DNA of 64,000 bases from Cheiracanthium punctorium (taxonomy: Eukaryota > Arthropoda > Arachnida > Araneae > Cheiracanthiidae), in assembly GCA_038373885.1 (NCBI GenBank), contig JAWZYV010010311.1, forward strand, positions 372,001 through 436,000, read 5' to 3'. Of the stretch, positions 9,973-21,025 are shown in pieces. Every line of letters starts with the position of its first letter. The stretch's first letter is position 1. Below the pieces are notes generated by a model. It saw nothing but the letters and a program-made list of their open reading frames with translations. It did no database searches and was not told the DNA's origin. The position numbers were made by a program, and so were the translations under genes.

Positions 9973-10442
9973 CTGGCGAGGACGGCCAGCGCGGCCTTGA
10001 ACAACAGTCCCGGGTATTTTCTTCTGATATTTAACGATGTAATACTGAAAGTAGAGCGTGAAATACCAAGCCTACGAGCTATTTCACACTGATCCCGCAA
10101 AAATGAAAATTTTAGAAATGCCACGACAGAACACCACCACTTGCTCCGAGGAGGGACAAAAGTTTGAACGCGACTCTGGAAACAAATCCAAGTTCTGAAA
10201 AATGAAATCGGAACCTCGGGAACTTGACAGCCAGTCGCAGACGCTCTGACAAAATCTTACAGTTTCCCCTTTTGTTTCATCTGACGTTACTTTGAAATTT
10301 TTCAAGTATCCATTATTCCAATCATGTGTCGGATCTTGGTGTGTTTCAAATTTCCGTGAGATCTGTAAGATTTTATTTACTATCAATTATCATCCACGAC
10401 TTTTTTCGTCTGCCGAAAACTATTACCCTCTTTAGCGGAGGG

Positions 10443-11000
10443 TAAAAACTCTGGCATAGTCAAGAAACTTCATTTTGTCGCCAATTCACCAAACGGTCTC
10501 GAAGGATCAAGAGACATTGGTTTGCTAGATCCGTAATCATGTCTGCAAATCTCCTTTCCCCGTAACGTGCCTAGTATGGCAGGAAAGCGACAATGACAGC
10601 AACACTAACAGTTTATTCCTGAAGAAATTATCCATTCATATAAAACAGAATGATCAAATGTGTGATTTTTCTTTTAGATAAAGAACTAGAAAATCTATTT
10701 AAGTACTTTTTCTATGTTTCCTATTATCCGTAGAAAGTTTAAAGCCATTGAAATCCGAAACCAAACAAACAGGAAGAAAGTAAGGGCTCAAAGCGTTGGC
10801 GTTATTTCAACTGAATGATTTGGTTGAATCATCAATATTCTCGTTAATTCAATGAAATTTTTGTTAGTTTTACAAAACTTTTGTTAAAACTAACAAAATT
10901 ATTCAACTGAATTTTGTTGAATTACCAAAATCTTGTTCGATTGAACGAAATTTTTTTTCCCAGCGTGATAATAAAAGACTAACGAAATAGTACTACTCAC
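10443..11000 (-). other. Intron sequence 3' of the last Ig2 exon
   Basis: AT-rich. It holds short imperfect inverted repeats around 10870-10930 (gttttacaaaacttttgtta; ttcaactgaattttgttgaa). No further exon of the Ig gene was recognised between here and position 1; the donor at 11000-10995 begins this intron. Confidence 0.5.
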
Positions 11001-11132
11001 TCCTGGAAGGTTGGTCCTGCACCACAAGTGAGCTGATGTCCCGCGTTGTTCCAGCCGGGTTGGAGGCAACGCACATGTACGCACCCGTGTCGCTGTACAT
11101 AATCTTGCCCACCACCAGAGACGTGCTGTTGC
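11001..11132 (-). CDS. FSTL5: Follistatin-related protein 5-like, exon with Ig2 C-terminal half
   Basis: The minus strand reads from an acceptor (ttctctag at 11140-11133) to a donor (gtgagt at 11000-10995); 132 bp, phase 1 at both ends. It completes the second Ig domain: GNSTSLVVGKIMYSD, then the DTGAYMC motif with the second disulphide cysteine, then ASNPAGTTRDISSLVVQDQP. The DISSL.V.D ending followed by an Arg and a split Lys-type codon is the junction seen in FSTL5, just before its C-terminal propeller-like domain. NST is a potential glycosylation site. The next exon is not in the window. The overlapping minus-strand ORFs here are only its read-through into introns. Confidence 0.85.
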
Positions 11133-12290
11133 CTAGAGAAGGAATACAGGTGAGTTGGAACAAGCAGTTTGTCCGTTTCAGACTTTTCGTTCACGTCTGT
11201 TTGAGACACGAACAAAACATGTCGCGCGCGAACCAAGTTTTCTACTCTCTTCTCATCAGTGTTGGTGTTATTGACGGGATCTATACAGTTATGGTTTGTT
11301 TTAATTCATCTATGTTTGCAGTATTTCTCTGGAAAACGCAAATTATTTTATGTTAACATTCAAAATGGGGGCAAACATTTTCAACATTTGCTGTAAGGAA
11401 TGAGAATGTAAGAAATTTGAATTAAATAATGTTTTTCAAAATTAAAACTATAACAGGATTAAGGAACTCTGTGCGTCTCCATTCCTGTTTTACCTCATAA
11501 ATAACGTTGAAACAGTCCAACAGTGTTTGGGAATTGTCTCTTACATTTAAAGAAAGTTCAAACAATTATATTTCGATGTTAGAATAGTTGCCACGTTAGT
11601 CAGATTTAAGATTAATATGAAAATCCATTGCGAACTCTTTTAAAAATTATTTTATATCACTCTCTATTTTAAACGAATCGGAATCGCAATTTTCCATTTA
11701 AATCCTGATAACCGTGACATAGCTATCATTTGCGATACCTAATTTTATCATGCAAATTTTACTCTCAGAAATAAAAAATAAAGCTGAAAATGGCGAAAAA
11801 TCGCTTGAAAATCAGGGAACGGATGGACTTCCAGATTTTTAAAGCAGCACAGATTATTTTCTTTATTTTTATACATAATTATGAAACATTTCAAGCGAAT
11901 CTTACAAAAGGTGTAGATTTTATTACTTTTTCGGACAATAAAATTTTAATCTGTTTGGATTAATGACTAAAGTTTTAATGACAGTAAAGTTTTATATTTG
12001 AGTGGCTGAATCGGAATTGTGACAGAATCACAGAGTCAGTGATCAGCGATCCGCTTAACTATATAGTAGGATACTACAGTAGGACACGGCTTAAATGTGG
12101 GGAGAGAACATCTCTTTTGATATGCCACACAACCGAAATCCTACTATTTTGTTGTCTTTAATTATAATCTTCTATGTATGTATGGCCCTGAAGAATGTCC
12201 CAGAGGTTATAATTTCCATTCCATACATTTTTGTATAATTTGGTTCACTGCATAGTGTGAATATTATACTGTTTGGTCCTCTGATTCTGA

Positions 12291-12292
<2 letters not shown>
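11133..12292 (-). other. Intron, no further feature
   Basis: Part of the 14.1-kb intron between the exons at 25242 and 11132. AT-rich, with no recognised repeat or gene. Plus-strand ORF 11036-11356 is antisense shadow of the exon plus intron. Confidence 0.5.

Positions 12293-12357
<65 letters not shown>
12293..12357. repeat. (AT)n microsatellite
   Basis: About 64 bp of uninterrupted AT dinucleotides at the outer edge of the left inverted repeat. A matching (AT)n tract lies at the outer edge of the right one. Confidence 0.95.
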
Positions 12358-12359
<2 letters not shown>

Positions 12360-12363
<4 letters not shown>

Positions 12364-12811
12364 ATGTATAAAAAGGTAATTTGGGTTTTACTAGTTTGGG
12401 TATTGTTCAAGCGGGTACTTTCACTGTAAGTTTTACTTTCCTGTCATACTTGCCACGCGCGCTCTGGAGATATGTTTTATTTATTCTGTTATTTGCCAGA
12501 CATCAGGCCGTCGATTCTGAGTTCTTTAGATGTACACGTGTCCTCACGCCCCTGTAGGCCCGGATGCGGGTCATGTTGGTAAATGTGTGTGGTTCGATCA
12601 GAGATAAGAGAGAGGAGGAGTTGTGTCTTCGCAGACCACGTGGTGTGGTAAGCGTAAATACTCCCGCACATCGAAAATCGGGGGACTTCTGCCACTAGAA
12701 CTGCTTAATGAGTCCACGCTGATTCTTGTACCCGTCTCCCCTCCCCTCTTCTCATTCTAAATTGTAACTTAAATGTAATGTTCAATAAACCATATTACCT
12801 GCCTTAACTCT
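12360..12811. repeat. Left arm of ~450-bp inverted repeat
   Basis: The segment from tgtaatgtataaaaaggtaa to attacctgccttaactctga is the near-identical reverse complement of 14950-15406. Differences are scattered substitutions and very short indels. It contains AATAAA (caataaacc, 12782) near its inner end. The ORF at 12489-12695 and its mirror at 14981-15277 arise from this repeat and have no recognisable domain. Confidence 0.9.
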
Positions 12812-13538
12812 GAAACTTTACTTGAAATATCTGACGTCTCAAATAGCCGACAGGATGATTGCCTGTGTGCCAATTAAAAATTTTAAATTGTAAAAAAATT
12901 AACGCTCAATAATCTGGGAGACGGGGTACACTGCTTACCCGAAGATGAGGAGTATGCCGGAGATGCGGCGCTATGCCGACTGCCTGCCGATCAGAGATAC
13001 CCGACTTGCCTCTTCGCCGACTGCAGATATCTGGACTTCTCCTTCCCTGCTTTGATGAAACTACTTTCGCCTGACCTCCCATGGAATCCTCCCATGAAGC
13101 CCATCGAAAAATTTGCGCTCCTGAGTTTTCCATAGTGACTAACGACGCTGATGCCGACACGTAAATTAAAGGAGTGCCTTTCCTCCGTTATCTGAGATGA
13201 TCTTTCTGTAGAGTGTTCATCATACCGAAATCTGCGCCTCCTAATTCATCTTTTTTTCTTTTTCGCACGTTCGCCGCAAACCAAGAGAAACTCTTGTCAT
13301 CATTACTTCTGCACCCAACAGGCCCCCACGAGAAGTGTGTGCAACTGGTGAATTATTTCCCCCTTTTCTCCGTGCCGAATATTTTTGTTTTTGTGCGTGC
13401 AACTTAGGTTGGCTAAAACTCCTCCTGCCTGCATTGAACTTGTTAGAGAAGATATTTTTTTTGAGTGTGTTTTGTTTATTGTTGAAGAATGACGATTTCG
13501 ACTTGTGAATATTGATTAAGTGAAGTAAGCAAATTATA
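12812..13538. other. Spacer of the inverted-repeat structure
   Basis: About 730 bp between the left arm and the Tc1 element, moderately GC-rich at 12900-13160. An ORF at 12906-13160 (minus) and others at 13213-13579 show no known domain. It could be the non-coding centre of a foldback element. Confidence 0.4.
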
Positions 13539-14947
13539 CACTGCTGGCCATCGTAAATGCAACACCCTGAAGGAAGCATGCAAATAATATGAAATTTACA
13601 ACATGCATTAGCTGAGGTGAGATATGCAAATGATTAGAATTTCAGCGCAGACGCACATCAAGCGCGCCTGTGGCGCCACCTCAAAGCGCTATTTAAGGCT
13701 TGGAGATTTCGACGGTTTCAAGTACAGCAATTGTGTTTTTCTTGCTTTTTTTTCAAAAAAACGATAAATTATGCCTCGTAGGAAACAACGATCATCTTTT
13801 GATCAAGTATCCGAGTTTGACAGAGGAAGGATAGTGGCATACCGAGATTGTGGGTTATCTTTCAGGGAAATCGGTCGTCGTATTGGACGAAACCAAACAA
13901 CTGTGATGCGGATATGTGATCGTTGGGTGCAGGAGGGTACGACGGACAGACGTGATCGACCGCATCGACCTCAGTGCACCACGTCACGTGATGACAGGCA
14001 GATTGTACGCATGGCAGTGACGGACCGCTCAGTCACATCACGAACCATATCACAGCAGATTCAGTCTGTAACGCATCATCCAGTGTCTGCGCGTACCATT
14101 CGACGTCGTTTACAGCAGAATGGTCTGTCCGCAAGACGTCCGTTGCTTTGTCTACCTCTGACGCGGAACCACAGACGTCTCCGCCGCCAATGGTGCGATG
14201 AAAGAAGGATGTGGACGACAGAATGGAATGAAATTCTCTTTACTGACGAGTCACGCTTCTGTATGCAACACCACGACGGTCGGATTCGAGTCTGGAGACA
14301 CCGTGGAGAGAGGATGCTGAACAGCTGCATTATGCACCGTCACACTGGTCCTGCACCGGGTATTATGGTATGGGGCGGTATCGGATATCTCTCTCGCACT
14401 CCTCTAGTACGCATTGCCGGTACTTTAACCAGCCAGCGCTACATCTCCGAGGTGTTGGAGCCAGTTGTCCTTTCTTACCTTCAGGGCTTGCCAACAGCCA
14501 TATTTCAGCAGGATAATGCACGGCCACACGTGGCACGCATTGTCCAAGGGTTCTTCGTCAATCACCAGATTGAATTGCTTCCCTGGCCGGCGCGCTCTCC
14601 GGATCTTTCGCCGATAGAAAACATGTGGTCCATGGTTGCTCAACGACTGACCCAGAGTTCATCCCCAGCTGTCACACCAGATCAACTTTGGCAACGTGTG
14701 GAAGCTGCTTGGTCTGCTGTACCCCAAGAACACATTCAAAGTCTCTTTGAATCAATGCCGAGGCGTGTGGCAGCTGTGATCTCCAACAACGGCGGCAACT
14801 CTGGGTACTGATTTTGGCAGGAACCATGCTTCATAGAATGCTGTAAATTTAATCATGTGTTACTTGGTCAACATGTTATCTACACAATAAATTTTGTTGT
14901 GATATCTCTTGTTTTTCTTGGTGTTGCAATTTGGGTGGCCAGCAGTG
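13539..14947 (+). mobile_element. Complete Tc1-like transposon
   Basis: Termini CACTGCTGGCCA...AAATGCAACACC (13539) and its complement ending GGCCAGCAGTG (14947) form inverted repeats. TA lies on both sides (13537-13538 and 14948-14949), the expected Tc1/mariner target duplication. The 1409-bp element holds one uninterrupted transposase ORF. It sits exactly at the inner edge of the right arm of the 450-bp inverted repeat. Structure and intact ORF indicate a young copy. Confidence 0.95.
13771..14811 (+). CDS. Tc1-like transposase (DD34E)
   Basis: A 346-residue uninterrupted ORF, the usual length for Tc1 transposases. It catalyses cut-and-paste transposition at TA sites by binding its own terminal repeats in the nucleus. 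Residues ~10-120 are the paired-like DNA-binding region, with helix-turn-helix segments FDRGRIVAYRDCGLSFREIG and HPVSARTIRRRLQQNGLSAR; an Arg-rich link follows. The catalytic triad is visible: Asp in FTDESRF, Asp in QQDNARPH, and Glu in SPDLSPIENMW, with exactly 34 residues between the second Asp and the Glu. The start Met (MPRRKQRSS) follows ~230 bp of 5' non-coding sequence after the terminal repeat. No frameshift or stop is seen, so it may still be active. Minus-strand ORFs within it are shadows. Confidence 0.97.
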   Translation: MPRRKQRSSFDQVSEFDRGRIVAYRDCGLSFREIGRRIGRNQTTVMRICDRWVQEGTTDRRDRPHRPQCTTSRDDRQIVRMAVTDRSVTSRTISQQIQSVTHHPVSARTIRRRLQQNGLSARRPLLCLPLTRNHRRLRRQWCDERRMWTTEWNEILFTDESRFCMQHHDGRIRVWRHRGERMLNSCIMHRHTGPAPGIMVWGGIGYLSRTPLVRIAGTLTSQRYISEVLEPVVLSYLQGLPTAIFQQDNARPHVARIVQGFFVNHQIELLPWPARSPDLSPIENMWSMVAQRLTQSSSPAVTPDQLWQRVEAAWSAVPQEHIQSLFESMPRRVAAVISNNGGNSGY

Positions 14948-14949
14948 TA

Positions 14950-15402
14950 TTTTCAGAGTTAAGGCAGGTAATATGGTTTATTGAACATTACATTTAAGTT
15001 ACAATTTAGAATGAGAAGAGGGGAGGGGAGACGTGTACAAGAATCAGCGTGGACTCATGAAGCAGTTCCAGTGGCAGAAGTCCCCCGATTTTCGATGTGC
15101 GGGAGTATTTACGCTTACCACACCACGTGGTCTGCGAAGACACAACTCCTCCTCTCTCTTATCTCTGATCGAACCACACACATTTACCAACATGACCGGC
15201 ATCCGGGGCTACGAGGGCGTGAGGACACGTGTACATCTAAAGAACTCAGAATCGACGGCCTGATGTCTGACAAATAACAAAATAAATAAAACATAGCTCC
15301 AGAGCGCGCGTGGCAAGTATGACAGGAAAGTAAAACTTACAGTGAAAGTACCCGCTTGAACAATACCCAAACTAGTAAAACCCAAATTACCTTTTTATAC
15401 AT

Positions 15403-15406
<4 letters not shown>
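14950..15406. repeat. Right arm of ~450-bp inverted repeat
   Basis: Reverse complement of 12360-12811, beginning tttcagagttaaggcaggta directly after the Tc1 TA duplication and ending tttttatacattacata at an (AT)n tract. Confidence 0.9.

Positions 15407-15470
<64 letters not shown>
15407..15470. repeat. (AT)n microsatellite
   Basis: About 64 bp of AT dinucleotides mirroring the tract at 12293-12357. Confidence 0.95.
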
Positions 15471-15473
<3 letters not shown>

Positions 15474-15521
15474 CGGGGTATATCATTTTTGCAGGTAATA
15501 TTCTTTGTGTTTTATTTATTA

Positions 15522-16540
15522 TCTAGGGGAGAGGGAGCACAAATGAACATAGTGTTTTATACTAAGATAATTTTAAATAAAAATCTTGAAAAATTCTCAA
15601 TAGATGGTAGTATCAGTCCTATTTCTCTGCCAAATTTTCAAAGTAATATGCCATTTCATGTTTCAGTAGTGAAAAGTTGTTTGTTTTAGCAGATGTCGTA
15701 TGTAATTTTATCACTCAGTTCTTCAAGGGAAAACATAGTTTAATTTAACTTAGAAGATAAAGCTAATTATTGCAGAGTATTATATAAGCAAGTAACTTTA
15801 TGTCATTTTAAATTTTTTTTACTGAATTAAGAATTTTTTTATTTTTACAAGTTAGGCCTAGGGCAGATGATGGGGCACTTGTACAGTACATCCGGTGTTA
15901 GTTGCGAACAGTTCACATGTGCCCCTGTATGAACAGTATTCTGCTTATTTATGCTTTCCCCAGAAAGCGTTATAAAGAACTGTTTTTGAAAGGAGCCCTT
16001 CCCAAAGCCTGCTACACCCTACAGGATGGATTAGAGCAAGTAATTTTCTGGAAACTATGAAACATTTCCCACAATTTTCTCATTCCAAGAAAGAAAACAT
16101 TGTTTTGCTACCCCTTGAAAATTATGAGTGCTATGCAAGCCTGGAAGTAATCTTATTCTGTCGTGAAAAGGAATAGTATTATTTTCCTTTCCTTCAAATT
16201 GTTCACTTAAGTTACAGCCACTAGATGTAAATGTTTATGATCCCTTCAAAGCAGTTCTAAAAATGTATTTGATGACTATTTTATGAAAAACCCATTTTTT
16301 ATGCATCGAGTCAGATTCTGAATGTAGTTTGAATGAAGAGGGGGAATTCCTAGGATTGGATTATTTATTTATTGTTTTAGAAATCAATAATTTTGTCTTG
16401 GTAGAATTTTCTACAAAAAAAAAAGAGACTAAAGTAGATTAAGAGGTCGATTTACATTTTCCCTTCAAATTATGATGATTGTTTAGTTTTTTCAATTCTT
16501 GTTCATATGTGCCCCTATGTGTGTGTGTGTGTGTGTGGGG
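15522..16540. mobile_element. Possible MITE with GGCACAnATGAACA ends; (GT)n tract
   Basis: The left end taggggagagggagcacaaa (15524) followed by tgaaca matches in inverted form tgttcatatgtgcccctatg at 16500. A similar cacatgtgcccctgtatg occurs internally (about 15914). A (GT)n run is at 16517-16537. The ~1-kb AT-rich body has no coding potential (ORF 15489-15689 not recognised). Boundaries are uncertain. Confidence 0.35.
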
Positions 16541-18236
16541 GCTATTGGTAACTCTACGCATTACTTTTAAGACGTGAGAAGGGAGCCAAAATTCGACAAT
16601 TTTCACCCCCATACGTATTTCCGAATATCAATAGTTTTCGAGAAAATTGAATTTTAAACTTTTTTCTTCAATAACCGAAAAGTTGACATTTGAATGCAAA
16701 TTTTAAAAAATCTACTAATCAAATGGATTTCATTTTAATTTATTTTTATAGCTGAAACTCTAATTAAGCGAACATAACCATAAAAAGTACAAAACTACTT
16801 TAAAATTTCAAATCACGAGCCATTACATGTATTTTTTTTTAAATTTTTAATTCACATGTTCCCTTTCAAAAGATCGTATTTTTTTAAACAAATAACGTAG
16901 CAGTAAGCGTACAAATTACAAATAAAATTTCTCCCATTAATCAGCTATCCAAAAGTGTATTAATGCCCATCCAAAGACATTCAATTCGTAAAGTAGGGTT
17001 TTACTTACCGCAGATATAAACGCCAAAGGATACAACCCCGGTCATTCTTTAGGATAGTTGGCCAACCGATCAAGTTAACACTGTATTTTTTTTTTTTCAA
17101 TTTATTTACATTTTCCTTTCAGAAAATGTTTCTTTATCTCAAAACAAGTCAAGTTATCACTGTTTTAAAGTGCTTAAAATCTTAGCCGCAATCATCGTGT
17201 TAGTTTCGATTATTCGTCACGTAAGCACGTTTTCTTGTTATCTCGCTATGATCATTTAAACATGAATACGTAATGCAGAATTGAAACTAATTAACACGAC
17301 GACACAGCACATAGCTATTTGAGATTCACAATCTGAAGTGGCTAAGATTTTAAGCACGTTAAAACAGTGATAACTTGATTGGCTGACCAACCATCCTAAA
17401 CAATGAATGTTGGTGCCTCCTTTGGCGATTTTACCCGCGCTATGTAAAACGTACCTTTCTTTATCAATTACATGTCTTTAGATGTGCATTAATACATTTT
17501 TGGATAGCTGATTAAGCGGACAAATTGCATTTGTAGTTTGTACGCTTACTGCAATAGTATTTTTTGAGATCAACAACATTTTTGAAAGGAAAATGTCAAT
17601 AAATAAATTGAAAAAATACATTTAAAGCGCGTAAATTAAAATTTTCATGATTACGTTAGCTTATCTAACGTGTCAGCTATGAAAAAAAAGAATCAAAAAA
17701 TGGTGTTAGCTTGATTAGTTGTTCAACTATCCAAAAGAAAGAATGGGGGTGCATTCTTAGGCGTTTTTATCTGCGGTAAGTAAAACTCACTCTTCTGTAC
17801 GAATTAATTGTATTTGGATGAACATTAATAAATCTTTTGGATAGCTGATTAATGGGAGAAATTTTATTTGAAATTTGTACGCTTACTGCTGCTTTATTTA
17901 TTTTAAATAATATGATCTTTTGAAAGGAAATGTGAATAAAAAATAAAAAATACATGTAATGGCTTATGAATTGAAAGTTTAAAGTAGTTTCGTACTTTTT
18001 ATGATTATGTTCGGTTAAGTAGAGTTTCAGATATAAAAATAAATTAAAATTAAATCCATTTGATAAGTAGATTTTTTAAAATTTGCACTCGAGTGTCAAA
18101 TTTTGGGTTATTGAAGAAAATTTTTTCAATTTTCACAAAAACTATTGATATTCGGCCATACATATGGGGGTGAAAATTGTAGCATTTTGTCTCCCCTATC
18201 ACGTCTTAAAAGTAATACGTCGGAATACCAGTAACC
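16541..18236. mobile_element. Foldback element 2, nested inverted repeats
   Basis: The left arm (16541-~17085) is the reverse complement of the right arm (~17697-18236); outer landmarks are acttttaagacgtgagaagg and its complement near 18190-18215. Inside, a second inverted pair brackets the centre (ttatcactgttttaaagtgc near 17154 against agcacgttaaaacagtgata near 17353). A unit of ~300 bp (aaaa...ggatagctgattaa... gtacgcttactgc) occurs once inverted (left) and twice directly (17390-17690, 17735-18040). No coding capacity. Confidence 0.75.
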
Positions 18237-18245
18237 CTGTACATA

Positions 18246-18944
18246 CAGGGTGTCCCAAAAAGGTTGTAACACGCTTTAATTCTTTAGAGATAAGTAGGCA
18301 ATTAGAGATAAGTAGGCAATGTAAATTGAAAAAACTTTCAAAATAAGGCGAGAAAATAATTTTGTTAAGAAGAATTCAACCTCTTTAATTTTCAGAAGGT
18401 TACACTTTCTAAATTTGCATACCATCTACGTACAAAAAAATTCCAAGTTAGTAAAATGTTCCCATACACTAGTCAAACGAAGCACAAAATTTGAGAATTA
18501 TATCCTAAAAAGTGTCAGAAATATGAAGATAAATATATGCTGACTTATATCACTTTTTATTGGATTTCTAAGAGAAAAAATAAATTCAGGTCTGATGACC
18601 AAGTTTCAGGGGCTGTACAGAAATTACGAAATAAAATAACTTTTTTACACTCTTGCAATAAGCGGTTACATTCGAAATCATGGATAGCCTCTTACTATCT
18701 TTGTTTAAAGATGCCTGAGATGCTTTATGATGAAAGGACGAAAATTTGTACATCACCACATTAGTGTGTGCTACACATTTTACTAACTGCGAATTTTTTT
18801 TCTATGGAGGTTGTGTACAAAGGAATTTTTTCTGAAAGTAGTCTTTTTAGCTACCTTATTTTGATTTTTTTTTTCAATTTACTCACTGGTCACTTATTTC
18901 TAGTTCATAAAGAAGACGTGTTACCACCTTTTTTGGACACCCTG
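18246..18944. mobile_element. CAGGGTGTCC MITE, copy 1
   Basis: Left end CAGGGTGTCCCAAAAAGGT (18246) and right end ACCTTTTTTGGACACCCTG (18944) are inverted repeats, continuing inward as gtaacacg on both sides. About 700 bp. Such CAGGGTGTCC termini occur on many arthropod Tc1/mariner-related MITEs. Short ORFs at 18537-18764 and 18768-18965 have no recognised domain. Confidence 0.7.
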
Positions 18945-19347
18945 TGTATGAACATATGTATGTAATAGCAATGCCAGCACGAAACAGAATCAAGTACAAG
19001 AAACTGTCTGGAATTAGAGTCACTTTTTGAGCATTCGGTAGCCATTTTTGTTGTACTTCAACAAATTTTGCTAATAATTATTTACAAATGAAATATATTT
19101 TCAGGTATTTATATAATATTTAGGTAAGTTTTTACTATGTAAGTCTGTAAAATTTTATGTTAAGAAAGATGATTTCTTTAGTGGAAGTTTTTTTTTTTTT
19201 TAAAAAAACTTTAAAACGTGCTTTTTCCAATAATTTCTCATTCAATATTGATTCTTAGTACATTTTACATGCCCTTTCATTATAGGTGAGAACAGTTTTA
19301 AGTTTATAATAAAATAAAAAAAATATTAAGATATACATTAAGGTATA
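18945..19347. other. AT-rich intron, nothing recognised
   Basis: Poly-T and poly-A runs only; no gene or repeat identified. Confidence 0.5.
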
Positions 19348-20045
19348 CAGGGTTTCCAAAAACGTCGTAACACGCTTTAGCTTTTTATCTATTAGAAATA
19401 AGTGGGCAGTGTAAACTGAAAGTATGTTCTAAATAAGGTCGGAAAAAAAGACTACGTTAAGAAAAAATTCCTCTCGTTAATTTTCAGAGAGTTACACTTT
19501 TTGCATACGATTCTCGCACAAAGAAAATCCTAATTAGTAAAATGTGCCACATACGGTAATGAGGTGATGAACAAAATTTGAAAATTATATCCTTAAAATT
19601 GTCATAGGTGTGAAGCTAAATATATGCTGAATTATACCACTTTCAAATGGCTCTCTAAGGGAAAAAGTTATCGTCGGATGATCGCATTTCAGGGGTCACA
19701 CAGATATTGCGGAAGAAAATAGGTTTTTCCCACTCTAGCAATAAACGTTTACATTGAAATTCATGTATAGCCTCCGATTGTGTTTGTTAATAGATATATC
19801 TCATACTTCAGATAAAGGCTGAAATTTTTTCCTCCATACATCTCCTCAAAAAGGTATAGAGATGTGTGGTGTCAGTTAAAATTTTCAGGAGATTAAATCT
19901 ATATAAATACGAAACTCAAACTTTTATACGACCCAGGACAAAAAAATTAAATAAATAAATAAATAAAAATTAATAAATGTCCAAATACACCAATAAGCTG
20001 ATGTACAAAATTTCAGCCTTTCATCATAAAACCTCTCAGAGATAT
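19348..20045. mobile_element. CAGGGTGTCC MITE, copy 2 (rearranged)
   Basis: The left end cagggtttccaaaaacgtcg (19348), then gtaacacgcttta, is diverged from copy 1. The body follows copy 1 to ~19830. Then a segment near 19990-20045 (gtacaaaatttcagcctttc) appears in inverted orientation relative to the segment at ~19800-19830 and to copy 1 at 18705-18765, so this copy is partly palindromic. No right terminal repeat was found. Confidence 0.55.
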
Positions 20046-20116
20046 CTATATACAAAGACAAGCAGCGTGGCCCGGCATTGCCCGTGCAATGAAGAGAAAT
20101 GTCCATTGACCTTATA

Positions 20117-20762
20117 CAGTACATACCGGTTATAAAGTACTCTCACGGGACCTAAAAAAGTAGTACGTTATAGCCGAAGTACGTTATAAGCGGTACCGTC
20201 GGTAAGATTCAATATTACACAAAAAAAAGTAAATGGGCTCATAATTTCATTGTAATATTTGTTTTAAACAGGCCTGATTTTTTAAAATTTAAATTAAACA
20301 GAGAAAATTCTTTATTACTTACAATTTTTATTGAGATAAATAATCTGTAATTTTCTGTTGTTTTAAATGAGCAGGCATCAGGGGGCATTTACATGGATGA
20401 ATGACAAATAAAAAACATGGTCTTGTTCTTAGCCCTACCTAGCAGGCGAAAAAGATAAAAGATCGTTCCCTTCCTTCGTACACAATTCATCTCGCTAGAG
20501 AATCTGAAAACTGACAACGAGTGTTTTTGAAGGTACTGAAATTTCCGAGAACAAGGAAATAAAATGCTTAAGAAAAGCAAAATTTATTTTTGGCTTTGGT
20601 ATAAAAAGTACGTTATAGCCGAAGTACATACTTTTGTTAAGTACGTTTTAACCGAAGTTAAATAACATTATAAATATATGACTTCGATCGTGACCTAGCT
20701 TCTTGGCACGTTATAGCCGATAGTACGTTATATCCCAGGTCCGTTATAACCGGTGCGCACTG
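20117..20762. mobile_element. pogo/Tigger-like MITE with TA duplication
   Basis: Left end CAGTACATACCGGTTATAA and right end (reverse complement) CAGTGCGCACCGGTTATAA form inverted repeats; TA occurs on both sides (20115-20116, 20763-20764). Internal motifs 'acgttatagccgaagtacg' repeat near both ends. Joining the flanks restores 'cattgacctta-tatagattg', which matches the uninterrupted relative near 21795. 646 bp, no ORF. Confidence 0.75.
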
Positions 20763-20993
20763 TATATAGATTGTAAAGGGAAGGAATGTGAATCCTCTCA
20801 CTGCAATGATAAAAAAAGGACGTGGGACTTACCGCTGCAAAAAAAGAAAGAAAAAAATGAAAAGGACGGTCGCCTTCGAATCCCATCTTTCGCGATCGTA
20901 GCAGAAATTAAAAAAAAAAAAAACAAACATAAATAATTTCTAATCCATAAATACTCGTAGTAACAAAATGACTTGCTGAAAATTGCCAAAAAA

Positions 20994-21025
<32 letters not shown>

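Larger units (their letters stand above)
9364..10442 (-). mobile_element. Inverted-repeat-bounded element with DUF6570 ORF
   Basis: A perfect 16-bp inverted repeat, CCCTCCGCTAAAGAGG, bounds this ~1.08-kb stretch (9364-9379 and 10427-10442). Inside, minus-strand ORF fragments encode a protein type found with arthropod Helitron-like elements. No Rep or helicase domain is present, and a clear target duplication was not found. It could be a non-autonomous carrier of a captured ORF or a deleted element. Confidence 0.5.

Noticed and set aside
12906..13160. 84-codon ORF in the GC-richer spacer of the inverted-repeat structure
   Set aside because: Serine/arginine-rich without any domain; not supported.
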